In this document: in pieces, positions 11,311 through 21,399 of the stretch
Position numbering within the stretch: the stretch's first letter is position 1
Layout of the letters: each line of letters starts with the position of its first letter
The notes under the pieces: model-generated
Told to the model about the DNA's origin: nothing
Seen by the model: only the letters and a program-made list of their open reading frames with translations
Databases searched by the model: none
Position numbers and translations under genes: made by a program
NCBI RefSeq assembly: GCF_029962835.1
Contig: NC_080583.1
Coordinates: 70,355,158-70,419,157 of the forward strand
Origin: Magnolia sinica
Lineage: Eukaryota > Streptophyta > Magnoliopsida > Magnoliales > Magnoliaceae
Direction of reading: 5' to 3'
Length of the DNA stretch: 64,000 nucleotides

Positions 11311-12888
11311 TAAAAATTTACTATACATTGGAGGAAGTTGATAGCGTATGATTGTTTGTCTGTAACCTGTAAATGATACTTGTCGTAGGCATGAGATGAA
11401 AAGGATAATTTTATGGAATGTTGTATTGAAAGAAAGGCTGAAGCCAAAAGAATACAAATATAAAAGAAAACACAATACAGTTGAGGTGTGAATGCCATTT
11501 CCACCCGGTCGACCCCGAACCGCTGTCTAACCAACCCGGTCGACCCCGAACCCCGCATTCAAATCTTTGGGTGGTTGGTTTGTAATTGTTTTGGTTGTGA
11601 GAGTATTGAATTTGGGAGTGGAAAAGTTGTTGCTAGTAGTGGTCATGGGGGTTTTTGAGGCCATTATACTTTCAAAGATTTGAACTTGTAACTGTTTGTA
11701 AGTTTTGGGAGATGGTTCTTGTTGGCATTGTTGTGTCATTTGTGTGGTGGTGAGAGTATCGGATTAAACAAAAATGGAATCAATGTTGTTTTGTAGTTTA
11801 ATACTGAAAGCGAGAATTGTTTGAGACTTTTGAGTTGGTAGTTATTTTGTTTTTTAATGATTTCTTTTTGAAATTGGAAATCAGCATTTTCTTGGACGTT
11901 TTTTTTTTAAAATTTTTCTGAGAGATGGGATTTTAACATTCGTTGTTTAATTTGTTTGGGAGTGAGTCTTGGATTTAAGGAATGGGATTTGAAGTTGTTG
12001 GTGATTTAATGTTGACCATGAGGATTGTATGTGGTAATTGTTTATCTTGCTTAATCATCGGTGTGAATTAGAACGACTGGAAGAATGTGGTTGAAACCTG
12101 CATGTTGGTGTCTTTTAGAAGATTTGGGGGATAGATTATGGTCTATAATTGGTCGGCAATGAGTCTTGGGTTTGAGAATGGAACTTGAAGTTGTTAGTGG
12201 TTAAGTACTAAACTTGAACTTTCCGAGAAGTGTCAGAAAGTTGTTAGTTGAATTGTTGGAAGTTGGTATTGGTTTGGTGCTTTTTCTTGGAAGTTTTCAA
12301 AGAGGGACTTTTAGTCATTCAACGTGTAATTAGTGTCGTACTGAGAAGGATTCATGTTTTTATAAATGGCCTACGTGAGGAAGGCACAAAGAATTTTAAT
12401 TTTAATAAAGCAAAAACTTTACAAGCGTCGACCGACTTAGAGCTGGAAGTCGAACCTGCTAAATCAATCTTGATTATCCTTACAACTATACTAACTGAAC
12501 TATGGAGGTTTCAAAAGCAACAATTGTTCCTTTCCCCCCAAATAGCCCAAAGTGAAGCCATTGTACCAACCTCACCTAACCTGACTAGAATTCCTGCTGT
12601 GTTGTGATTGTGGAAGTTGCAACTTGCTCATTGTCAAATTGCCCTGGGTATACTTCTAAATTCAAATCAGCCATTTGAAACCAGTGAGGTACTAATAGCA
12701 ACTAGGTTACAGTGCTGAGTTGTAGTCAATGAATAATAGGAAGTGCAGTAATGTGATTGTTCTAGTATGCTTCCCATATCCATCGATTCATCTTTTTTTT
12801 GTTACGCTTTTCTTTTTTCTTATATAGGTGCAGTTTCTACCAAAGAAAGTAGCTGTTGTACAGGCCATTTATATCTCAAATTATCATG
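11311..12888. other. Unassigned MULE interior between heptad tracts
   Basis: The stretch is T- and G-rich. The longest frames (12248-12607 plus, 119 codons; 11527-11739 minus, 70 codons) carry no family signature. A short duplicated piece, ccggtcgaccccgaacc, occurs twice at about 11505-11552. I cannot name a gene here. Confidence 0.35.
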
Positions 12889-13095
12889 CCTAAAAATTCA
12901 GCGAGGAAACCTCGGAATAGATCGAGAGAACGTAGTAATTGAGCGAGGCAACCTATAAATTGAGCAAGGGAACCGAGGAATTGAACAAGGGAACCTAGAA
13001 AATGAGCAAGGAAACCTAGGAATTCAGCGAGGGAACTTAGAAATTTAGCGAGGGAACTTGGGAGTTGAGCGAGGGAACCGAAGAATTGAGCGAGG
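12889..13095 (+). repeat. 21-bp heptad minisatellite, family B, sense
   Basis: About ten units (core gagcgagggaacctaggaat) in the orientation opposite to 9365-11310. They read L-G-I-D-R-E-N, V-I-E-R-G-N-L and similar. The tract meets the family A antisense tract head-on at about 13095 (gaattgagcgaggtccgctcaattt), which forms a local inverted repeat. Confidence 0.8.
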
Positions 13096-14150
13096 TCCGC
13101 TCAATTTCTAGTTTATCCCGCTCAATTTCCAGTTCGGCCCACTCAATTTCTAGTTTGTCCCGCTTAATTTTCATTTTGGCCCGCTCAATTTCTAGTTCGT
13201 CTCGCTCATTTCCATGTTTGCCCGCTCAATTTTCAGTTTTGCCCACTCAATTTCCAGTTTATCCCACTCAATTTCCAATTTGGCCTGCTCAATTTCCATT
13301 TTGTCCCGCTTAATTTCTAGTTTGGCTCGTTCAATTTTCAATTTGTCCCGCTCAATTTCCAATTTGGCCCACTGAAATTCTAGTTTGTCCCGCTCATTTC
13401 CATGTTTGCCCGCTCAATTTTCAGTTTAGCCCTCTCCATTTTCCAGTTTGTTCTGCTCAATTTCCAATTTGGCCTGCTGAAATTCTAGTTTGTCCCGCTC
13501 ATTTCCATATTTGCCCGCTCAATTTTCAGTTTGGCCCTCTCCAATTTCCAGTTTGTTCCGCTCAATTTTCAATTTGGCCCGCTGAAATTCTAGTTTGTCC
13601 CACTCATTTCCATGTTTGCCCGCTCAATTTCCAGTTTGGCTCGCTCAATTTCCAGTTTGGCCTGCTCAATTTCCAGTTTATTCCGCTCAATTTTCAGTTT
13701 GGCCCGCTCAATTTCCAATTTGTCCCGCTCATTTCCATGTTTGCCTACTCAATTTTCAGTTTGGCCCTCTTCAATTTCCAGTTTGTTCCGCTCAATTTCC
13801 AATTTGGCCTGCTGAAATTCTAGTTTGTCCCGCTCATTTCCATGTTTGCCCGCTCAATTTCCAGTTTGGCCCACTCAATTTCCAATTTGGCCCGCTGAAA
13901 CTCTAGTTTGTCCCGCTCATTTCCATGTTTGCTCGCTCAATTTTCAGTTTAGCCCTCTCAATTTCCAGTTTGTTCCACTCAATTTTCAATTTGGCCTGCT
14001 GAAATTCTAGTTTGTCCCGCTCATTTCCATGTTTGCCCACTCAATTTCCAGTTTGGCCCGCTCAATTTCCAGTTTGTCCCGCTCAATTTCCAGCTTGGCC
14101 CGCTCAATTTTCAATTTGGCCCGCTCAATTTCCAGTTTGGCCCGCTCATT
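13096..14150 (-). repeat. Large heptad minisatellite, family A, antisense, with 105-bp higher-order units
   Basis: About 50 units with consensus gtttggcccgctcaatttcc. A marker variant, ctgaaattctagtttgtccc followed by ctcatttccatgtttg, recurs at about 13372, 13477, 13582, 13812, 13895 and 13999. The commonest spacing is 105 bp (five units), so expansion happened in blocks of five. Minus-strand reading gives L-E-I-E-R-A-K; the longest clean run is about 40 residues near 14040-14150. Plus-strand open frames are shadows. Confidence 0.85.
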
Positions 14151-14284
14151 ATGAGCTTAGCACAATAGCCCATAATGATGTGTTCTTGTCGTGAGTCCCA
14201 TCATGTTCTAATTTTTTGTTTCTTATCCAAAATTTCAAGATTTTCAAGGTCCCATCATGTTTGGATTTTTAAAATAACCCCCAG

Positions 14285-14655
14285 TTCAAAGATTTTCAAG
14301 GTCATTTCTATGCATTTCACGATCAATCCCGGTGATTCTGTTTCTCATTTCACTCTGGAATGGGAAGTCAATGTATATATTGTCCCCAGATGTGATATTG
14401 ACATGTAGGAGTCTACATGTGAGATGAGTCACCGAAAATGATGTGGACCAATAAAAGCATTTCACGGTCAATTCGCTCCACTTCACGGTTAATCCCGGTG
14501 ATTCCGTGTTGATTTACGGTCATTTCCATGCATTTCACGGTCAATTCCCTTCACTTCACGGTCATTTCTATGCATTTCACGTTCAATTCCGAAGATTCCG
14601 TTTCATTTCACGGTCAATTCCCTTCACTTCACGATCATTTCCATGCATTTTTTTT
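14285..14655. repeat. 21-bp minisatellite, family C, inverted tract
   Basis: Units with a catttcacggtcaattccc core; the tract is the reverse complement of those at 2232 and 9205. It starts after a small non-repetitive gap (14151-14284) and continues to the inner edge of the right arm. Confidence 0.7.
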
Positions 14656-16095
14656 TCTAAACAAACAAGCTAAAGTATAGGGCAACTACTCCATTACAAG
14701 TCGTATTTTGTATCAAGCAATTTATTAGGGAGAGGGAAATTCGGCATATCTTGTTAGCTTGAGGGGAGGCATTGGAATTTCTTTTGCCTTCAACACAAAT
14801 GATCTGCACTCAATTATAATTAATTTATAAGGAACTTGTATATTAATCGGGTTCGTGTTGGGTCAGGCAACCTGAGACCTCAACCCGAGCCCAACCCAAG
14901 TTTTATCAGGTTGGTGTTTGTATGGCCCAACCCCAAGACCAAACTCGATTCACCTTGCCCAAGCCCAACCCAATGTCGGGTCGGTCACAAGTTGGTTGGG
15001 TTGAGCCCGCCCAACTTTTAGCCCTAAAATCATATATGGTACGTCAAGTAACTAAGTTTGGTTTAGAAGATATTCTTGTTATATGAATAAAGAAATAAAT
15101 GAAAAAAAGAGATAATTTTTTTTTTATATGCTTATATATACATATTTATATAAATATGTGTTAGAGAAAAATGTAGGTAGAATAAAATTCTCCACATACA
15201 AATAAAAATAAAAATGCATACGGATACGGTTATAGCTACGGTTATAATCCGTAGCCAAAGATCGGGGGTGGAATCGCGGGATCCGCGATTGATCACCGAT
15301 CGGGGCAGCGACTTGCGGTGGAATTGCGGGAGGTGCGATTGATTGCCGAGCTATCGCTATGGCTACGGTTATAATCCGTAGCTATAGAAAACTGTAGCAA
15401 TAGAAAACCGTAGCAATAGCTTTCCGGTTTTTTAAATTTTTTTTTTTTTGCTGTTGTAATTCCCACCGGCTTTTGTGGGTCCCATCATAAGGTCTGTGTT
15501 ATATCCAAACCGTCCATCTATTTGGCGAGCTCATATTCAGGCTTAAGACGAAAAATAAGATAGATATAACTATCAAGTAGACCACACTCTAAAAGGCAAT
15601 GGGGGATTGAACATCTACCATTGAAACCATTTTAGGGGTTATAGAAGTTTCGGATCATTATGAAATTTGTTTTTCTTCTTCATCCAGGTCTTTGTGTCCC
15701 TATGAATGAACTTAGATGGGAGGATTTCTCACAAACATCACAGTGGGCCCGCAAAAAGTTTTTAATGGTCGACGCTCATTCAACACTGTTTCCTGTAACG
15801 TGGTACACTTGAGATTTGGATATACTTAATTTTTGGTCGCACACCATAAAATGATATGGAAAAATATATGGACGGCATGGATGAATAATATACATCATGG
15901 TGGGGCCCACAGACCACGGACCATCCGCCATTGGCTGGTGGCAGGGGGAGTACCCAGTCCGTTTCCGTGAAAGGAGGGGTAGTTTCGTCCTCAACGTTGC
16001 TGTCCGCACATGCTAGTCTAAGTTGGTAACTTAAGTTTGTACTCCTTTGTAAAAACCGCTGGGTAAAAGGTTTTGTCTACAGTAGTCATTTTCTT
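14656..16095 (-). repeat. Right terminal arm of the MULE
   Basis: Reverse-complement partner of 8118-9204 and, less completely, of 1173-2231. Order from inside out: the gggttgggc strip (14840-15020), the AT-rich strip, the hairpin module (15220-15398), one foldback module (about 15470-15930), and the outer terminal repeat to 16095. The small open frame at 14836-15021 lies in the strip and is not a gene. Confidence 0.7.
15220..15398. repeat. Small hairpin MITE-like module, copy 3 of 3
   Basis: It is bounded by ctacggttataatccgtagc at about 15237 and again at about 15362, with a core matching the copies at 1693 and 8485 in inverted orientation. Confidence 0.6.
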
Positions 16096-16104
16096 TAAAA
16101 AGTA

Positions 16105-17068
16105 TTGTATGAAGTGCTTTTGGAAACGTAATTCCCTACTAATTTCAAACAAGGTGGAGTACGTAAAACGGACGTATTTCCCTGTATTTACCAGAGAAAT
16201 TAAAAATCAAACAGCCCCTAAATTACCTCTGTAATTAGGAAATCAAACGGCCCTAAAGGATGCATCCAAAAATGGGAAGGGATACTTACCATTCCCCGTG
16301 TCATTTTAGGTTGCGAGTACCTAAGTAATAGTACGTGCTTTGGACACAGATTATACACTGACGGGTTGAGCAGCGAGACTCGCTACTCAAATAACGTCAG
16401 CAAGTTTTTTGGGCCCACCACGATGTATATGTCATATCCATCGTCCATCTATTTGGAGAGATCACTTTAGAGCATGAGCTAAAGAATGAGTCAGATACAA
16501 AGCGAGTAAACCCCACCACAATAAACAGTGGGGAGATTGACGCCCACCATTAAAAACTTTAAGGGGCTTAGGAAGTTTTAGATCAAGCTGATATTTGTGT
16601 TATCTACTCATTCGGGTGTTCGTGACCTAATCAACAGTTTGGATGACAAATAAACATTACAGTGAGTGTTAAATTTATTTTAATGATGGGCATTCAATCT
16701 CCATTGTTTTCTTGTGGTGTGGTCCGTTCCAGATTTGGATATCCATCATTTATTGGATCATGCTCATCTCGAAAAATAGATGGATGGCTTGGATAGATCA
16801 CATATGTATCATGAGGGGCTACAGAGCATGGTCAGTAGCCACTTCCCTACTGTCAGTACGCAATCCGCGTCCATTGGGTGGACCCAATCCTTTCTGGACA
16901 TAGTGCACTGCATTTACTTCTCAGCACAGAGCAACGATTGGAGGCTCCCGCACACTATGAAAGCTTAACGGTGGCAGTGTATTCTGGGTAATTTTGAAAA
17001 GCGGATCACAAAGGGCGTGGCATTTCTATCAATTAATGACCACAGGATAGTCTACAGCCTATTTGGCT
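16105..17068. repeat. Duplicated flank, copy 1
   Basis: It matches 51477-52442 with about 1% difference by eye. It contains one foldback module at about 16395-16880 whose right end has the motif acgcaatccgcgtcc, the same terminus as the MITE at 49711-50091. Short open frames at 16712 and 16780 lie inside this module and are not genes. Confidence 0.75.
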
Positions 17069-17099
17069 CACTACGTGAAAAATGAAAGAAAAGGATGGA

Positions 17100-17570
17100 T
17101 TTAGAGACGGTTCTGGACCGTCTCTAAAATTGCTTGGTTTAAAGACACTTTAGAGACGGCTGTAAACCGTCTCTAAAATTTTAGACGGCCCCTGACCGTC
17201 CTTAATATTGTCTAAAAAATTTGAACGTCCACAAATCATTTAAGACGGTCGTTGACCGTCTTGTATGGGTCATTTGAGACGGTCATTGGCCGTCCACATT
17301 AGAGACGGTCCTTGACCGTCTTATATGCGGTCATCTGAGACGGCCATTGGCCGTCTCTATTAGAGACGGTCATTGGCCGTCTTTTACTTGTAATCTAAGA
17401 CGGTCAAAGACCGTCTCCATTAGAGACGGTCCTTAGCCGTCTTATAGTCCTGGCAAAGACCGTCTATATTAGAGACGGTCTTAAACCGTCTCTATTGGAG
17501 ACTGTCAAAGACCGTCTTTATTAGAGACGGTCCTAGACCGTCTTATAGCCCTATCAAAGGCTGTCCTAAT
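17100..17570. repeat. Left subterminal palindromic repeats of the CACTA element
   Basis: About fourteen units of the form gagacggtcnttgaccgtct, each a short inverted repeat, spaced about 25-35 bp apart. In CACTA elements such subterminal repeats bind the element's own DNA-binding protein. Confidence 0.85.
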
Positions 17571-17579
17571 GCTCAAGTC

Positions 17580-18450
17580 AAAATTTAAGAAGCCCAAAAA
17601 AATTATAAATTTCAAAAAAAAAAAAGTTGAAAAGCTTAGAAAAATAATTAACAATGTTTAAGAAAAGTTTAAATTTTGAAAAAAAAAAATTGTAATTTTA
17701 TAAAAATCTAGATTTTGAAAAAAAATAATTAAGAACTCTGAATAATGTTGATAATTTTGAAAAAAATAAAATTCGAAAAAAAAAAATAGTATTTTGAAAA
17801 AGAAAACTAAAAAATTAAACAAAATTGTGAAAAAATTGACAAATTGCAAAAAAAATATATATTTTTTAAAAAAGAAAACTAGATTTTGTATTTTTACAAG
17901 AAAAATTAAAAAAGTTATATAACAAAAGTGAGATTTAAAAAATGATATTTTGAAAAAGAAATTTTAAAAAATTAAACAAAATTGTGAAAAAATTGACAAA
18001 TTGTAAAAAAAATATATATTTTAAAAAGGAAAACTAGATTTTGTATTTTGACAAGAAAAATTAAAAAGTTATATAACAAAAGTGAGATTTAAAAAATGAT
18101 ATTTTGAAAAAAAAAATAAAAATTAAACAAAATTGTGAAGAAATTGACAAATTGTAAAAATATATATATTTTTAAAAAGAAAACTAAATTTTGTATTTTG
18201 ACAAGAAAATTGAAAAGTTAGATAACAAAGGTGAGAATAAAAAATGATATTTTGAAAAAAAAATTTAAAAATTAAACAAAATTGTGAAAAAAATTGACAA
18301 ATTGTAAAAGAAAATATATTTTTAAAAAGAAAACTAAATTTTGTAAAAAAAAAAAAAGTTAAATTTATTTATAATGAAAATGATATTTAGTTAAAAGAGT
18401 AAAAAACATATACATTTTTTTAAAAAAAATGTTAAATTTATTTGTGAAAA
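17580..18450. repeat. A-rich tandem array, unit about 150 bp
   Basis: The anchor attaaacaaaattgtg recurs at 17814, 17971, 18122 and 18271 (spacings 157, 151 and 149). Units contain gacaaattgtaaaa and gaaaactagattttgtattt. The composition is strongly A-rich on the plus strand. No gene is seen; the F/Y/N-rich minus-strand frame at 17658 is a composition effect. Confidence 0.8.
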
Positions 18451-18749
18451 ATAAAATTACTAAATTATTGGGCACATCCACTAATTGAACCTTTAATCAT
18501 TTTTGGACAATCTAATCAGTTCAAATTAAAGAGTAAATAACTTCAGATGTTTAAATCAAATTTCACTGAAATTGTTGATCAATCTTGTATGCCCAATATC
18601 TTTCTCATATGTAGCATGATTGAGGCGAGTAACTAGTCAAATTGAGAGTATTGATCAGTAAAATAGAGTGAATGGACTAGACATGTAAAATGGGCCAAAT
18701 ATTCTTGTTAAAATTGTGACCCAACTTACTGACCTCATGAGCACCTAAG

Positions 18750-20481
18750 AATTGATGTTAGTAAGTTTTGTGGGCCCCATCAAGATGTGTGTCGAACATC
18801 AACACCGTGGATTTGATGTGTCCCTTTAGGTTATAAGATATCTCAAAAATCATCGGTAAACGAAACTCAAGTGGGCCAAACCATTTAAAACTATGTGAAG
18901 GCATCCTAAAAAATATAAAAGTACTTGGTGGGGCCCACATGAGTTTTGAATGCGGTTGAAACTTGGTCTGACCCCTCATCCAAGTGGGACACACATAATG
19001 AGTGGGTTGGATATGTGAATCACATTTAGCAGACCCAATATATGATTATGAATGTTTTAAGGAAACCTTTCTCCACTACATTTGAGTTACTTGTTTCCTT
19101 TACCAGAGTAAACTCTATGGGGTTCACCGTTATTTATTTATTTTATCCACTCCGTTCATCCATGTTAACAAATAACTTGAGGTCTGAAGAATCAAAAGAA
19201 AGCATATCCAAAGCTCAAGTGTACCACACCATAAGAAATAGTGTGATTGAACCTCTACCATTGAAAATTTCTTGGAGGCCATAGAAGTTTTGGGTCGAGT
19301 AAATATTTGTGTTTTTTCTTCATTCACATCTTTTTGATATTATGAACAGGTTGGAGGGCAAATAAACATTACTGTGGGCCTAAGGAAGGTATCAACCTAG
19401 AAATCATTATTCCACATTGTTTGGTGTGGCATGGTCCACTTGAGCTTTGGATTTACTGAAAATTTAGGATCAACCCACACCGTTCATCCATTTTTCGAGA
19501 TAATTTTAGAGAATTATCTAAAAAATGAATCATATCCAAAGATTAAGTGGACCACACTACAAATAAGGGGAACGGATTGACTACTCCCCCTAATACCATC
19601 CAATGGCTGGTGGTTGGTGCTCTATGAGCCCTACCATGATGTATGTGTTTAATCCATGTCATCTATCTATTTTTAAAGATCATCTTACAGTATGAGACCA
19701 AAAATGAGATATATCCTAATCTTTAGTGGACCACATTCCAAGAAATAGCATTGAATGAGCGTCAACCATTTAAAAACATTTTGGGGCCATAAAAGTTTTG
19801 GATCAAGCTGATTTTTATTTTTCCCCTTCATCTGGCCATGTATGACCTAACCAACATATTGGATGTCAAATAAACAGTACAATAGGCCTTAGGAGGATTT
19901 TAATGATGGATATCCAATCACTATTGTTTTCATATGGTGTGGTGCACCTAAGATATCGATTTATATACTTTTCATTTTTGGGATCAAGTCATAAAATGAT
20001 CTTTATATACCTCTCAATTTTAGACCCCACCATGATGTATGTTTTGTATCCACACCTTCCATCCATTTGGAGATATCATTTTAGGGCAATGTCCAAAGAA
20101 CGAGTTAAATCCAAAGCTCTAGTGGACCCCAGCACAGAAAACAATGGGACAGTAATGCCCACCATTAAAAACTTCTAAAGGCCACAAAAGTTTTTGATAA
20201 AGTTGATATTTGTGTATTTCCTTATTTCATGTTTTTTTTATATATTAAAAATAAAAAAAAAAACAAAAAACTTTTGAACCAGTTGGATTTCAAATAAACA
20301 TTCCAATGGACCTTAGGATAGTTTCAACAGTGGGAATCACCCTCCTCGTTGTTTTCTGTGGCGGGGTCCACTACAAATTTTTATCTGTCTCATTCTTTGG
20401 CTAATGACTTAAAGTAATATCTCAGAATGGATGGACGGTGTGGATATAACAAATACATAATGGGTTTTTATATTTTTTTAA

Positions 20482-20519
<38 letters not shown>

Positions 20520-21010
20520 TAATAATATATATGGAGAAAGGTTCTTTACATAGAGCTCATGGGAACTCCCCATGAGGTCGAGCTGTGTGGGCCTCACTAT
20601 GATGTGTGTCAAACATCAACACCGTGCATTTGATGGGTCCCCTTTAAATTATGAGATATCCCAAAAATCAGCCGTATACGGAACTCCGATGGGCCATATC
20701 ATTTAAAATCATGTGAAGACATGCCTAAAATATATAAAAGCACTTTGTGGGCCCCATCTGAAATTTGGATGCGTTTGAAACTTGGTATGACCCCTCATCC
20801 AAGTGGCACACACATAATGGATGGGCTGGATTTGTGAACCACATCTCGGTGGACCCAAAAAATAATTATGAATGTTTTAATGGAGGGTAACCCCTCTCAA
20901 CTTTTGTTTGTGGTGTGGCCCACACAAGTTACAGATTGACTTGAGTTTTAATCCTTGGCCCCACCATGGAATGGTGCATCTGACTGATGGGGTAGATGTT
21001 TGACACCCAT
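18750..21010. repeat. Cluster of about five foldback modules inside the CACTA element
   Basis: Modules lie at about 18755-19030, 19100-19560, 19610-20010, 20020-20460 and 20560-21010. Each has 'gggccccaccatgatgt'-like ends and inner motifs such as aagctcaagtggaccacacc, ccaccattaaaaac and ggttggatgtcaaataaac. In the copy at 20020-20460 the two halves are imperfect reverse complements, which shows the foldback design best. There are no genes; open frames at 18758, 19042, 19130 and 19903 lie inside the modules. Confidence 0.7.
20484..20517. repeat. (TA)n microsatellite
   Basis: About 17 uninterrupted TA dinucleotides between two foldback modules. Confidence 0.95.
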
Positions 21011-21399
21011 CATGATGGGTAGATGTTTGACACACAGAAAATGGTGATGTCAATTAACGGTGGACGTCCAATCATTACTGTTTTTCCTGTGGTGTGGTTC
21101 ATGTGAGATTTATTTCGAGCTAAATTTTCTTTTATCAACATTAAAATTTTTTTTACAACTAGATGTATGGTGTGGATTAAACACAAACATCACGGTGAGG
21201 CCATAGAGCCCTACCAGATCCAAAGCTTAAGATAGCGTTGTTATTTGCACGGTGAACAGTTGTGAGTTTTGTATTTTAAGTAAAATAGTGGTGACTTGTT
21301 CATGGAAAAAGTGGGTTTGAGATATGGATATCCAGACCATCCAAATAATGGGTCTTGCTGTAGATTGTTTATATTTATAATTTTCTTATGTAATAGTAT

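Larger units (their letters stand above)
1173..16095. mobile_element. Mutator-like (MULE) DNA transposon, non-autonomous, 14.9 kb
   Basis: The left end begins GAGAAAATGACCACTG. The right end, reverse-complemented, begins AAGAAAATGACTACTG, and similarity continues for about 150 bp, with further arm similarity inside. The element is flanked by a 9-bp direct repeat TAAAAAGTA (1164-1172 and 16096-16104), the length expected for Mutator elements. The matching locus at 51476/51477 lacks the whole element. No MULE transposase (MULE or SWIM domain) is recognisable. The interior consists of 21-bp minisatellites, foldback modules and unidentified sequence. Some arm sequence occurs a third time at 8118-9318, so this may be a nested or composite element. 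Confidence 0.8.

Noticed and set aside
12248-12607. 119-codon plus-strand frame as a real gene
   Set aside because: No domain, no repeat of it elsewhere in the window, and weak composition support; left as unassigned.
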